Below are positions 9,268-18,663 of a stretch of 64,000 nucleotides of DNA, in pieces. A program made the position numbers and the translations under genes. The DNA comes from Calothrix sp. C42_A2020_038 (lineage in GTDB: Bacteria; Cyanobacteriota; Cyanobacteriia; Cyanobacteriales; Nostocaceae). The DNA lies in the NCBI GenBank assembly GCA_015272395.1, contig JACYLQ010000027.1, positions 248,001-312,000 on the forward strand, written 5' to 3'. The stretch's first letter is position 1, and the number at the start of each line of letters is the position of its first letter. The notes under the pieces were generated by a model. It searched no databases and was not told the DNA's origin. It saw only the letters and a program-made list of their open reading frames with translations.

Positions 9268-9996
9268 TTGGAAAGTCATAAAGAGAAAATCCTAGTAGTA
9301 GACGATGAAGCTAGCATTCGTCGGATATTGGAAACGCGCCTTTCGATGATTGGCTACGATGTAGTCACCGCTGGGGATGGTGAAGAAGCTTTAGAAACAT
9401 TTCGTAAAGCTGAACCTGACTTAGTAGTTTTGGATGTAATGATGCCAAAACTAGATGGGTACGGCGTTTGCCAAGAATTACGTAAAGAATCAGATGTACC
9501 TATTATTATGTTAACAGCCTTGGGAGATGTCGCTGACCGCATTACAGGCTTAGAATTAGGTGCTGATGATTACGTAGTCAAACCTTTTTCTCCAAAAGAA
9601 CTTGAGGCTAGAATTCGCTCCGTACTTCGTAGAGTCGATAAGACAGGCGCTTCAGGCATTCCTAGCTCTGGTGTCATTCATGTCAGCACTATCAAAATTG
9701 ATACTAATAAGCGTCAAGTTTATAAAGGCGATGAACGCATTAGATTGACAGGAATGGAGTTTAGCTTACTCGAATTACTTGTGAGTCGCTCTGGTGAAGC
9801 GTTTTCTCGATCGGAAATTTTGCAAGAAGTTTGGGGGTATACACCTGAACGTCACGTTGATACCCGCGTAGTAGACGTACATATTTCTCGACTCCGGGCA
9901 AAATTGGAAGACGACCCTAGTAACCCAGAGTTAATACTAACTGCACGAGGAACTGGTTATCTTTTTCAACGTATCATCGAACCGGGTGAAGAATAA
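9268..9996 (+). CDS. rpaB: OmpR-family response regulator RpaB
   Basis: 242 aa from the chosen start. The receiver domain (about 7-120) has the acidic DDE pocket, phosphoacceptor Asp56 (VVLDVMMPKLDG) and Lys in VVKPFSP; a winged-helix DNA-binding domain follows (about 140-236). The sequence closely matches the conserved cyanobacterial regulator RpaB, which controls photosystem and high-light genes through HLR1 sites. I chose TTG at 9268, giving MESHKEKILVVDDE: AAGGAG at 9251-9256 lies 11 nt before it, whereas the TTG at 9259 would leave only 2 nt. The cognate kinase is not in this window. Confidence 0.93.
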   Translation: MESHKEKILVVDDEASIRRILETRLSMIGYDVVTAGDGEEALETFRKAEPDLVVLDVMMPKLDGYGVCQELRKESDVPIIMLTALGDVADRITGLELGADDYVVKPFSPKELEARIRSVLRRVDKTGASGIPSSGVIHVSTIKIDTNKRQVYKGDERIRLTGMEFSLLELLVSRSGEAFSRSEILQEVWGYTPERHVDTRVVDVHISRLRAKLEDDPSNPELILTARGTGYLFQRIIEPGEE

Positions 9997-10173
9997 ATAG
10001 TTAGGAGGGGTCGAGTGGAGAAAGATTAACAAGAGACTAGATACACTCTGTATAATCGTAGTTAAGAATTATGAATAGTAAATTTAATAATCATAAATTT
10101 AGCTTCATTATTCTTAACTTAAGCAGTGATACCTGAGTATCTCCTTGCCCCTAACTCCTAACTTCTGACAACT

Positions 10174-10812
10174 ATGGCAAAGGAAGACACGAATAAAGTC
10201 ATAAGGCGTCTGCCATTAGTAGTAGGTGGTTTAGGCGCCGTGCTTTTATTTGTAAATCGAGTATTAACACCAGAACTGACCAACTCTCAATCACGCGCTG
10301 ATGTTTTGGGAGTAATATTGAGTGCCTTATTAATCTTGACAGGGTTGTTATGGCAGCAGGTACAACCTCGAACTCCAGATGCAGTGGAACTGATTGGGGA
10401 AGAAGGGTTTTATATTGCACCCGACCTACCTGATATAGTCAAAACTGAATTGGCTTGGGCTTCGCGGCTACTGTTACTTAATACTGTGACACGCTCGCTT
10501 GTGATTGTATACAAAGGTAAAGTTATATTGCGGCGAGGAATTCTAGGTCAAAAATTAGAGGTTCAGCCAGGAGCAATATTAAATCGGGTACTCGAAAAAC
10601 ACAAGCCTGTTTACCTAGTAGATGTGAAAGCATACCCCGGACGAATAGAGTTTGATTATTTACCGGAAAATATACAAGGAATTATTTGTCAACCCATTGG
10701 ACAAGAAGGTGCGATGATATTAGGCGCCAACGCACCACGTAGTTATACGAAGCAGGACGAAAACTGGATAGCTGGGATTGCTGATAAATTGGCTGTTAGT
10801 CTAACTTTTTAA
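10174..10812 (+). CDS. Cofactor assembly of complex C subunit B (CCB2/CCB4-like)
   Basis: 212 aa. Two N-terminal membrane segments (about 13-29 and 43-60) precede a soluble GAF-like domain. The sequence fits the cyanobacterial family related to plant CCB2/CCB4, factors that help attach haem c(i) (c') to cytochrome b6 of the b6f complex. The DUF456 gene follows after 9 nt, probably in one operon. Identification is from overall sequence character; no catalytic motif exists in this family. Confidence 0.75.
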   Translation: MAKEDTNKVIRRLPLVVGGLGAVLLFVNRVLTPELTNSQSRADVLGVILSALLILTGLLWQQVQPRTPDAVELIGEEGFYIAPDLPDIVKTELAWASRLLLLNTVTRSLVIVYKGKVILRRGILGQKLEVQPGAILNRVLEKHKPVYLVDVKAYPGRIEFDYLPENIQGIICQPIGQEGAMILGANAPRSYTKQDENWIAGIADKLAVSLTF

Positions 10813-10821
10813 TTTTTAATT

Positions 10822-11340
10822 ATGCAAATTATTTACTGGTTGCTGATCATCGTGATGTTAATTGGTGTCGTTGGCGCCGTTGTTCCAGCTTTACCTGGAA
10901 GCAGCTTGATTTTGATTGCTATTATTATTTGGGGTTTTGTGCAAAAATCTGTTGGTGCCATCACCACACCACTAATAGTCACAGGTATTGTTTTACTGTT
11001 AAGTATTGGTGTTGATTTTTTGGCAGGTTATATCGGTGCCCAAAAAGCTGGTGCCAGTAAATGGGGACAAATTGGCGCCTTTGTGGGTTTAATTGCCGGG
11101 TTCTTAGGTTTATTACCTACACTTCCGTTTGGTGGTCCATTATTAGGAATGTTACTTGGACCTTTGTTAGGGGCAATTATTGGCGAGTACTTATATTGTA
11201 AAAATTTTCAAACTGCGATCAAAGCAGGTATTGGGATTATTGTTGGTACAGTAGTTGGAAATTTGATTCAAGGATTACTTGCAGTTGCAGCAGTCACCGT
11301 ATTTATTTTTTCTACCTGGTCACAAGTTTTCGGACAGTAG
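10822..11340 (+). CDS. DUF456 membrane protein
   Basis: 172 aa, nearly all hydrophobic, with about four to five membrane segments and glycine-rich GGPLLGMLLGPLLGA stretches typical of DUF456. The function of the family is not established; the glycine-zipper-like segments suggest tight helix packing. It starts 9 nt after the complex C assembly factor and is probably co-transcribed with it. Confidence 0.8.
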   Translation: MQIIYWLLIIVMLIGVVGAVVPALPGSSLILIAIIIWGFVQKSVGAITTPLIVTGIVLLLSIGVDFLAGYIGAQKAGASKWGQIGAFVGLIAGFLGLLPTLPFGGPLLGMLLGPLLGAIIGEYLYCKNFQTAIKAGIGIIVGTVVGNLIQGLLAVAAVTVFIFSTWSQVFGQ

Positions 11341-11395
11341 GGTGGGCAGTACCAACCAAGTAGTATTCCATGTCATAAGTTTTGGGGTGTTGGTT

Positions 11396-11464
11396 GGCAA
11401 CGGATGTAGCGGATGTAACAGATAGGTTATTTATTACAAACAAAGTCCAGTTATTTAAAATCAA
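11396..11464 (-). repeat. Dispersed repeat copy 1
   Basis: About 70 bp matches, in inverted orientation, the sequence at 27607-27675. Both contain TAAATAACTGGACTTTG and a run with two GTTACATC/CTACATC-type motifs. By eye the match is roughly 80% or better. It lies in the spacer between the DUF456 gene and nblB. Confidence 0.7.
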
Positions 11465-11511
11465 CTATCCGTTACATCCGTTAATCATCCCTTGACACAG
11501 ACTACTAGTTA

Positions 11512-12165
11512 TTAAGCAGTTCTTTTGGCTTCTGTTGCAACAGCTTCAACTTCATCATTAGCCAAAGACTCTAAAATAGACTCAGCTTGTTCTCCACCCA
11601 GAAGACGCAAAGCGAGGACGACGCGATGGCGAATTTGCCAGTCGGAGCTTTGTGCTAACGGCGCGATTAGTGAAACTGCTTCTGGGTTGCCTAACTCACC
11701 CAAAGCACTAATCGCAGAAATTTTGACTAATTCATTGTCTGAGTCAAGTGCTTCTTGAAGCAACTCAAACCCCCGTGGTTCACCTAATGCTCCTAACGTG
11801 GCAATGATACTTAGTTGAACAATCCACTCGTTGGTGCTGTAATATAGCTGGTTTAATTCATCGTATGCAGTGACTAGTTTCAAAGCACCTACACAGTCAG
11901 CAGCAGCGGCTTGCACGTCGGGTTCTGGGTCTTTTAACATGCGACGTAGTAGATTTAACGACAAATCTAAATCTTGTCCTCCCAAAGTGTCCATCTGACT
12001 GACTGCCGAATAACGAACGCGCGCATTAGAATCATTCACAGCAGATTGAATCAATTCAAAACCAATTTTTGGTTCCAAGTCTCTAATTAAATTGACTGCA
12101 CGCAGACGGTCGCCTAAATCTTGCGAATTTAGCATCTCTTTAACCGACTCAGGTGTAACGCTCAT
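11512..12165 (-). CDS. nblB: HEAT-repeat protein, NblB-like phycobilisome degradation factor
   Basis: 217 aa, composed of about six HEAT/PBS-lyase-type helical repeats (ALGELGNPEAVSLIAPL, AAADCVGALK and similar). Length and repeat character match NblB, which supports phycobilisome breakdown under nutrient stress and is related to phycobilin lyases. No lyase partner (CpcE/F) or phycobilisome gene is adjacent, which also fits NblB. A different HEAT adaptor cannot be excluded. Confidence 0.7.
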   Translation of the reverse strand: MSVTPESVKEMLNSQDLGDRLRAVNLIRDLEPKIGFELIQSAVNDSNARVRYSAVSQMDTLGGQDLDLSLNLLRRMLKDPEPDVQAAAADCVGALKLVTAYDELNQLYYSTNEWIVQLSIIATLGALGEPRGFELLQEALDSDNELVKISAISALGELGNPEAVSLIAPLAQSSDWQIRHRVVLALRLLGGEQAESILESLANDEVEAVATEAKRTA

Positions 12166-12224
12166 CTATCCGTCTCTCTCTTAAAACTTTAAAATGTGAT
12201 TTGAACAAAAAACAGGCTTCTGAA

Positions 12225-12683
12225 TTAACTACTAGCCATCGCGCGTATAATATCGCCACGTGTGAGAATACCAATTACTTGACCCTCACCATCAAGTATC
12301 GGTAGACGGTGAACATTTTTATCATGCATTAATTTGGCAGCATCACGTAGTGATTTATCAGGAGATATTGTAATTGGGTCTTTGCTCATCACATCTCCAA
12401 CAGTCTGACCAAGTGCCTTATGTAAATCGCGTTCGTATGTGGCAGGATTTTGTAAATAAATAACGCTATCGAGAAACATAATGTAAGCAGGTGGTGTTAC
12501 CCCTGTTTCCTGCCACATCAAATCCGTCTCTGAGATAATGCCTATTAGTTTGTCATTATCATCTACAACGGGCAACCCGCTGATGCGTCGCTCTGCTAAA
12601 ATTTGAATCGCTTCGGCTAACGGAGTTTCACGCCGCACAACAATTGGGTTGCGGCTCATTACATCGGCAACGGTTTTAGACAT
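12225..12683 (-). CDS. CBS-domain-pair protein
   Basis: 152 aa formed by two CBS domains (about 4-58 and 92-150), each with the DVMS.(N/D)PI entry motif and a TRGD/SETD end. A stand-alone CBS pair normally binds an adenosine nucleotide and regulates a partner. It lies 59 nt upstream of nblB on the same strand and may share its transcript. The partner is unknown. Confidence 0.85.
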   Translation of the reverse strand: MSKTVADVMSRNPIVVRRETPLAEAIQILAERRISGLPVVDDNDKLIGIISETDLMWQETGVTPPAYIMFLDSVIYLQNPATYERDLHKALGQTVGDVMSKDPITISPDKSLRDAAKLMHDKNVHRLPILDGEGQVIGILTRGDIIRAMASS

Positions 12684-12920
12684 GCTTGAAAGTGTCCTAT
12701 GGGCGCTCTAATTATTGAGTGACAAGACCCTGTATATAGTCTTTGGCTCAATTGTAGAAAAATTTTCTGACCTATTTGACGCAGCGATACAGATTGTTAC
12801 CGTTTAGCCTTTCGTGATTTTTGTAATTATAAAGTTGATATAGATATATAGGTAGTCACAAGTATACACTTATGATTACACGCTATTTAAACCTGTTTTT
12901 ACTGTTGATTTTATATAAAA

Positions 12921-13691
12921 ATGCAAACCTCATCCCGTCTCAAAACTTATCCACTTCCTCCTACCTTTGCTTGTATTGGTGAGGAACGCTCATATCGCAA
13001 ACAGCATCTTGCTGCTGCACTTCGACTTTTTTCTCGATACGGATTTGATGAAGGTGTTGCAGGACATATTACTGTGCGTGACCCAGAGTACTTAGAAAGT
13101 TTTTGGGTGAACCCATTGGGAGTACAATTTGGCACCATCAAAGCTAGTGACCTTATCCAGGTTCACTATACAGGCGAAGTCGAAGATCAAACTGCTATTG
13201 ATGAAACTATGTTCGCGATTCATTCCCATATCTATGCCGCGCGTCCTGATGTAGTAGCCATAGTGTATACTAACTCAATTTATGGTAAAAGCTGGTCGAG
13301 TTTCGGTCACTTGCTTGAACCTATGAGTCAGGATGCTTGTGCTTTTTATCAGCATCATAGTGTTATCAATGAATACAAAGGTATTGTTTTAAGCTCTGAG
13401 GACGCTAAACATATTGCTGAAACTTTAGCCGAGAATAAAGCTTTAATTCTAAAAGATCATGGTTTCCTAACGGTAGGTAATACCGTTGATGAAGCAGCGT
13501 GGTGGTTCATTTTGATGGAACGTATGAGTCAAGCCCAATTACTTGCAGAAGCTGCTGGCAAACCAAGCTTAATTAACCATGATTCAGCAACTTTGGCACG
13601 CCATCAAGTTGGTTCACATTACACGGGTTGGTTCAGTTTCCAACCTTTGTACAATCTGATTGTGCGACAGCAGCCGGAATTGTTGGATTAA
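12921..13691 (+). CDS. Class II aldolase/adducin-family protein lacking two zinc ligands
   Basis: 256 aa with the class II aldolase/adducin fold throughout. Family enzymes bind zinc by an HTH pair plus a later His. Here the pair reads Tyr116-Thr117-Asn118 (IVYTNSIYG) instead of HTH; only the later ligand, His180 (LKDHGFLTVG), is kept. The upstream IHSHIYAARPDVVAI segment and the rest are well conserved. Without two ligands zinc-dependent catalysis is unlikely, so it may be a non-enzymatic or altered member like adducin. The frame is intact, so it is not an obvious pseudogene. It is divergent from the CBS gene. Confidence 0.85.
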   Translation: MQTSSRLKTYPLPPTFACIGEERSYRKQHLAAALRLFSRYGFDEGVAGHITVRDPEYLESFWVNPLGVQFGTIKASDLIQVHYTGEVEDQTAIDETMFAIHSHIYAARPDVVAIVYTNSIYGKSWSSFGHLLEPMSQDACAFYQHHSVINEYKGIVLSSEDAKHIAETLAENKALILKDHGFLTVGNTVDEAAWWFILMERMSQAQLLAEAAGKPSLINHDSATLARHQVGSHYTGWFSFQPLYNLIVRQQPELLD

Positions 13692-13766
13692 CTTTAATTA
13701 AATTAACCCATCAAAATGAATGAGAACTTTAGAGGTCAAAGCACATGATATTACATGTCCCTATAT

Positions 13767-14474
13767 TTAAACAAACAATTGGCGAAAAGTTTGTTCTACT
13801 TGATGATGGGAACTTTTTTTCAAAAACCAAAGTGTAGTTTCCCAAGAAAAGAAAGAAACACCTTTATATGGTGATTTTTGAACTATTTTGATTTCTTGTT
13901 TCAGTCTTTCAACTGACTTAGCTTTGAGAAATGGGCCAGTGTATAAACCAATTGCTATCGGTATTTTATTGTTAATACTTAGCAAATCATTATTATTCAA
14001 CTCCGATTTTATTGCTGCTAAGTCTTCACGGTAAACCTGGACTATGACTTCATCTAGTAAACCTGTGTTGGCCCACCTTCGCCAATCTTGGAGATACTTA
14101 TTATACGCAAAATTAGGTGAATTAGGAGATAACGAAATTACAGCATCTTTACGGACAGCTTTTACTTCTTTGTTAATTTTAGCCATCAATTGCGTTAACT
14201 TTGCAGCCCGCCAAGCCATCCATTCAGGATTATTGTAGTTTTTTGGTGGCGCCTTTCCTTGGTGTTCTTGCTTGTATAGTTGAACTGTGTAAGCATCATA
14301 ACCAAATTCTACAGGTAAAGCAAAGTGATAAATTAAGGAACCGACAGTTTTTAAATCAAAACCCCAACCTTGAGGCAAATTATTATCGCCATCTTGTTGT
14401 CCCAAATCTATATATATACGAGGTGGAACAATATACTTAACATTACTGGCGCCGAGGAATTCATCAGCGTGCCG
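13767..14474 (-). pseudogene. 5'-truncated glycoside-hydrolase-like (GHL10/DUF187) gene
   Basis: The frame is open from 14474, directly after a TAG, down to 13767. It encodes the C-terminal half of a GHL10-like family protein: VPPRIYIDLG, KYLQDWRRW, VDEVIVQVYR in the form LLDEVIVQVYR, PIAIGLYTGPF and GVSFFSWETT. Only about 212-235 residues remain of a domain usually over 350, and the N-terminal half of the barrel is missing. No upstream part is present in another frame nearby; an unrelated ORF abuts it. A TTG at 14405 could start a short product, but the fold would be incomplete. I read it as a remnant left by a deletion or rearrangement. Confidence 0.65.
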
Positions 14475-14775
14475 CTAATGCACAATTTTTCAGAAACTCT
14501 TTGAGCGAAGCTCTATCGTAAGCCTGTAATGGGTCGCCACCATTAAAATTATTCTCGGAAAATTCAACGAACGAATTCATCACTACCAACCAGCAGATAA
14601 TTGTATCTGTATAACCGCGCGCTTGTTCTTTGGTGGCGTATGGAAATACTAATCCTTGTGCAACTGCGACAAAACCTGGGTGTCCAAACATCCCCTCATG
14701 ATACATATCAGGTTCATTCAAAGAAGCGTAAGATTTTTTTTCATTTATACAGTATTTTTTTAAATTTTTATGCAA
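14464..14775 (-). CDS. Hypothetical protein, possibly a gene fragment
   Basis: A 103-aa frame I do not recognise. The first third is Lys/Asn-rich and looks like translated spacer; from about residue 22 (NEPDMYHEGMFGHPGF) it reads like real protein with a hydrophobic stretch (GYTDTIICWLVVMNSF). The start at 14775 is TTG with no clear ribosome site, and the ATG at MYHEGMFG is an alternative. Its stop touches the truncated glycoside-hydrolase remnant, so it may be the surviving piece of another gene joined there by a deletion. Confidence 0.35.
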   Translation of the reverse strand: MHKNLKKYCINEKKSYASLNEPDMYHEGMFGHPGFVAVAQGLVFPYATKEQARGYTDTIICWLVVMNSFVEFSENNFNGGDPLQAYDRASLKEFLKNCALAAR

Positions 14776-15096
14776 ATAACTGTGTGGTAATTATGCCTTT
14801 TAGTGAATTTAGTGTTTGAAACTACACAATAAAAAATATAGCAGTCATAGATGAATTGTAAAAATGTCTAAAAGTAGAGACGTGACATCCAAGATGTCTC
14901 TACAACGTGCGGATTTTACGAATGATGCACGGATTGCAATAAGTGTGATTGAGATAAAAATAAAATTTTGTAATTACTAACTTGTTCGCGGGAACACCTA
15001 AATCAGATTATTCATCTTTTCGATTATCAAGATAGAATATTAACTGTCTTGTATAATACAAAACAAGTAAAATATTTTCTGAAACAGAGGAGTGAA
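14776..15096. other. Intergenic region with GTAGAGAC palindrome
   Basis: 321 bp, AT-rich, no gene. GTAGAGAC (14874-14881) and GTCTCTAC (14896-14903) form a 30-bp inverted repeat of the same core type as at 45415-45442. The promoter of the DUF6918 gene should lie near the right end. Confidence 0.6.
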
Positions 15097-15534
15097 ATGG
15101 TACTTAGCGACGGACTGGCGAACCCGGAAAAAAAAGCAATGCTTGTAGATGACTGCTGCAATATGATAGAAACGCAGCTTGCCTCCAAGTCGGGCATAAG
15201 TGGTATGGCCCTGAAGGCTGCCTTTGGCGCTCTCAAGGGTATTAAACCTGGATACATTCAGGGTGTTGTTGAACAGCTTCTACCACAATGTTTTGATGCT
15301 ATTGACCCTATCTGGAATGAGGGTGTACAACATGGGAACCCAGTAGAGCATATGGTTTCAAGTCGCTCTCGCACAGCAGACGCATTGCTTAGTGTTACCG
15401 ATGAAAGGGTTAAAAACTCAAGTCGTCAAATTGTGCGGGGAACATATGAAAAGCTTCGCGGTTCAGCCAAAAAACATGTAGAAGAAGCTGTACCAGACTT
15501 TGCCAATGTAATTGACAAGTACACTAAGTCTTGA
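15097..15534 (+). CDS. DUF6918 family protein
   Basis: 145 aa from ATG at 15097, chosen because AGAGGAG at 15086-15092 precedes it; the longer frame from 15049 adds 16 atypical residues. Family features are the SKSGISGMALKAAFGALKGIKP segment, the PIWNEG tract and the end RLRGSAKKHVEEAVP-like region (here YEKLRGSAKKHVEEAVPDF). It is soluble, largely helical and of unknown function. Homologues are known in actinobacteria, so sporadic transfer is possible, but base use looks like the neighbours. A palindromic terminator follows. Confidence 0.75.
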   Translation: MVLSDGLANPEKKAMLVDDCCNMIETQLASKSGISGMALKAAFGALKGIKPGYIQGVVEQLLPQCFDAIDPIWNEGVQHGNPVEHMVSSRSRTADALLSVTDERVKNSSRQIVRGTYEKLRGSAKKHVEEAVPDFANVIDKYTKS

Positions 15535-15542
15535 ATTTAAGA

Positions 15543-15562
15543 CCCCGTCCTTAAGGACGGGG
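15543..15562. terminator. Perfect 20-bp palindromic hairpin
   Basis: CCCCGTCCTT and AAGGACGGGG form a perfect palindrome 8 nt after the DUF6918 stop and before the convergent cyanoexosortase gene. A long T run is missing, so it may act as a bidirectional terminator or be a repeat. Confidence 0.6.
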
Positions 15563-15596
15563 ACTCAATTGCACAAGCACTTATTTGCACAAGCAT

Positions 15597-16484
15597 TTAT
15601 GGTTGTTCGGTGATTTGAGTTGGCTCAGAAAAATGTGTGTCGATTTTATTCAATACCGGAATTAATGACAGTAGCATTAAAGCTGAATACACGTCACCAC
15701 CCCAGCTATCGTGTAACCATTTGAATAATCCTTCTTGTCCTGTACCGTGAAAATAGGTCAGAAGGGTGTTGCGAATAATATTGGCGCCAACACTAATAAC
15801 AATTGCAGTACAAAGGAACCAAGTAATTTTGTGACGTGAGGCAATGGCACCTGTCCAGTGTAATAGCATTAGGCATACATATAAAGTTGTGAATAGCATT
15901 TTTAAGCCAGCACAGTATGGCGCCACTTCAACAACCCGTCCGCTAACAAGTATATATATACCATTTACATTTACGTTCATGCCTAGTTGGTTCAAGATAA
16001 AACCAGCTGTACCCGCGATAAAGCTTTGTAGTGGCATTGTAAACGGAGCGATCAGGTAAGGTAATGGATTAGGTGTTGCTAGAAATACTAGTAGCAAAGG
16101 AAACCTTTGTAACTTTAAACCCGCTCTACCTTTTAGCCATAAGCATAAACCAGTTAAAATAATAGGCAGCGAGAGATTTACCCATTCACTGACACCACAA
16201 ATATAAAAAAACGCTCCTATAAGTAGTAAAACGGCACCAAGTGGGTGACTTTGTGTGCGTAGTCTGTACCATAATTTTCGGTTCAGCCAAACTAAGTACG
16301 CAGCAAAAGGTAAACCAATCAACCCGTGGCTAAAATATTCATGTTCTGTACTAATACTTTTATTAATCCAACCATCACACCAGTGTAAAAGTATAGGAGC
16401 ATAAAGAAGTAATAAAACACCAATTATTGCGAAGTTGAATAACTCTGTTGGATTTGTAGTTCGGAATTGGCGTTGATATTGCAT
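15597..16484 (-). CDS. Cyanoexosortase (exosortase/archaeosortase family)
   Basis: 295 aa with about eight membrane segments. The exosortase catalytic residues are all present: Cys191 in VAPYCAGLKM, Arg238 in NIIRNTLLTYFHG and His258 in LHDSWGG. Exosortases cleave PEP-CTERM-type C-terminal signals and anchor or release exported proteins together with exopolysaccharide. It resembles cyanoexosortase B, but I cannot separate A from B with certainty. It starts 14 nt after the DegT aminotransferase gene, an operon arrangement that fits a link to surface polysaccharide. No clear PEP-CTERM substrate is in the window. Confidence 0.87.
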   Translation of the reverse strand: MQYQRQFRTTNPTELFNFAIIGVLLLLYAPILLHWCDGWINKSISTEHEYFSHGLIGLPFAAYLVWLNRKLWYRLRTQSHPLGAVLLLIGAFFYICGVSEWVNLSLPIILTGLCLWLKGRAGLKLQRFPLLLVFLATPNPLPYLIAPFTMPLQSFIAGTAGFILNQLGMNVNVNGIYILVSGRVVEVAPYCAGLKMLFTTLYVCLMLLHWTGAIASRHKITWFLCTAIVISVGANIIRNTLLTYFHGTGQEGLFKWLHDSWGGDVYSALMLLSLIPVLNKIDTHFSEPTQITEQP

Positions 16485-16498
16485 AGAGAGAATAAGAG

Positions 16499-17662
16499 TT
16501 AGGAGTTAGTATTCACCATTACCAATTTTTGTTCAGAGAATGCTTCGGCAATTACTGCAACTACTTCTTTAACTTGGCTTTGTGTCAAACCTGGGTACAT
16601 AGGTAATGATAGTATTTGTTTTGCTAACGTTTCAGCGTGCGGAAAATCACCGACTTGATAACCGAGGTGAGTAAATGCTGGTTGCAGGTGGCATGGTACA
16701 GGATAATGAATACCTGTTTGGATACCCGCCGAGACTAATCTTTGTTGTAAATCTTGCCGTGATATTGGACAAGCTTCAGTAATTTTAACAACATATAGAT
16801 GGTATACGTGCCCTTCGCCACTTTGATTTTGTATTGGTATTATTCCTTGAGATATCAATGGCGCCAGTTCTGAATCATACAACTGAGCAATTTGTAAACG
16901 TTGGCGGTTCCATTCAGATAAATATGGCAGTTTTTCTAGCAATACAGCAGCTTGCAGTGTATCTAAACGACTATTGGTACCTTGGTCTGTGTGATAATAC
17001 TTGTACGAAGCACCATAATTGCGTAACCTTGTCATTTTTTGTGCGACTTCTGCATTAGTAGTTAAAACAATTCCTCCATCACCAATTGCACCTAGGTTTT
17101 TGCTAGGGTAAAAGCTAAATGCTGCTGCTGTTCCGACTGAACCTGCGCGATACCCATCACGGTAAGCTAAATGCGCTTGCGCTGCGTCTTCAAAAATTAA
17201 CAGGTTATTTCTTTCGGCAAAAGTTAGTAGTTCTAAAGGTGATACCATTTGCCCGTAAAGATGCACTGGAATAATTGCCTTAGTTCTGGGTGTAACGAAT
17301 TTCAAAGCAGCTTCTAAATCGATTAAAGCTGTTTGGGGGTGGCAATCAACTAAAATCGGTGTTGCCCCTGCCCTGATGACTCCTATTAATGTTGCGATGA
17401 ATGTATTTGCTGGCAAAATCACTTCGTCACCGGCGCCAATATTACAAGCTTGTAAACCGAGAGCAATTGCATCAGTCCCGGAAGCAACCCCAATCCCAAA
17501 TTCAGCGTGTGAAATTTGTGCAAATGCTTTTTCAAAATCAGATAGTGCTTTTCCTAAAATAAAATCTCCCTGCGACAACACTGACTGTATTGCAGAATGT
17601 ATTTTGTTTTGAATCGGTAAATGTTGGAAATTTAAGTCTACAAAAGGAATTTTAATGTTCAT
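16499..17662 (-). CDS. DegT/DnrJ/EryC1/StrS sugar aminotransferase
   Basis: 387 aa from the ATG at 17662; an in-frame TTG at 17671 would add three residues. A PLP-dependent fold type I aminotransferase: SGTDAIALGL near 61-70, EDAAQAH near 158 and the PLP lysine at about residue 188 in SFYPSKNLGAIGDGG. Members transaminate nucleotide-linked keto-sugars for polysaccharide or glycan synthesis. It lies just upstream of the cyanoexosortase gene. The exact sugar substrate cannot be told. Confidence 0.9.
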   Translation of the reverse strand: MNIKIPFVDLNFQHLPIQNKIHSAIQSVLSQGDFILGKALSDFEKAFAQISHAEFGIGVASGTDAIALGLQACNIGAGDEVILPANTFIATLIGVIRAGATPILVDCHPQTALIDLEAALKFVTPRTKAIIPVHLYGQMVSPLELLTFAERNNLLIFEDAAQAHLAYRDGYRAGSVGTAAAFSFYPSKNLGAIGDGGIVLTTNAEVAQKMTRLRNYGASYKYYHTDQGTNSRLDTLQAAVLLEKLPYLSEWNRQRLQIAQLYDSELAPLISQGIIPIQNQSGEGHVYHLYVVKITEACPISRQDLQQRLVSAGIQTGIHYPVPCHLQPAFTHLGYQVGDFPHAETLAKQILSLPMYPGLTQSQVKEVVAVIAEAFSEQKLVMVNTNS

Positions 17663-18663
17663 ATTACTCAAATAATCTGAATTTTAAAAAATATTTCCTA
17701 AATTCGCCCCCTAATTAGCTCATCTGTTTTTTATTGAGCATAAATTACTGAGTGAATCATTAAGATAAAGAAATTGTAAAATTTTGATAAAAGTTTAAAA
17801 TTATTGATTTTTTTTTGTAAATTTGATGCATTTTGATTTTTTTTAGCATCAACATGAATCCACCCTCTATACTTCTGTATTGATTGCAAATCAATCAAAT
17901 ACATAATCAAGTTTACATTCAAGTTTATATATCAGCGGTTTAATTTCGTTTTGACGAAGTGGATGAAGAAGGCAGAGATTAGAGGGCAGAGGGCATTTGT
18001 GAAAGAACTGAATTTTTCCTCTGCCACAAGGGTCTCAAGCACTAAATTTATTTATGCAAAACAAAAAAAGATATATTTCGAGATGGGAAGCGCGAGGGTC
18101 TACGGCATCCTTCTTGAATCCCCGCTTATTTATTTATGGGGATTCATAAAAGCCTTCTGACTCTTGCCTCCTGCCTTCTTAAAAAATAACTTCTAATTAA
18201 TAATTAGCACAACAGGTTTATCTATCTGCCTCAGTAATAATAATGATATTTTAAATACTCAAATTCTAATTAATCAATTCAGCAGATACAATATTATACT
18301 ACCGTAGATTTATTGAGATTATGTCAATCAAGGTTACAGGGAAATAACGGGATATTGCTTAGAGATATCGAAGCAACATGACTTTCGCCTTAATTGGAAA
18401 ACAACTTTAGATGTATAGACAATTCAGTTGAAGGTACTTGGTCAATAGCGATTTCAAGCCTTTGTACTACTATATTTAAAGCAATCTTGTTCCTTTGGTA
18501 AACACTCCGTTGAATCTCTGATTTGAGGTAATTAAAAAAAAATACAGAGGAATTGTTTATCTGGGATAAAAATGGGGAATGCTTAAAAATAGGAAAAGTA
18601 ACCAGTATTATCGCTTGGTTATATTAAATACACTATCGAGTACTCATCAAGGTAGCTGGGGTA
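17663..18663. other. About 1 kb without a convincing gene
   Basis: This spacer between the divergent aminotransferase and GAF-kinase genes is AT-rich. Two short frames (17731-17922 minus, 17951-18160 plus) look spurious: poor composition and no ribosome site. It holds a hairpin at 18115-18146 (TGAATCCCC, 14-nt loop, GGGGATTCA) and repeat-like CTGCCTTCT/GCAGAGG tracts around 17970-18180 typical of cyanobacterial spacers. The rest shows no structure I can name; a small RNA cannot be excluded. Confidence 0.6.

Noticed and set aside
17731-18160. Two short ORFs in the 1-kb spacer
   Set aside because: Lys/Asn/Ile-rich translation of AT-rich DNA and repeat-like tracts; no start signals or family features.
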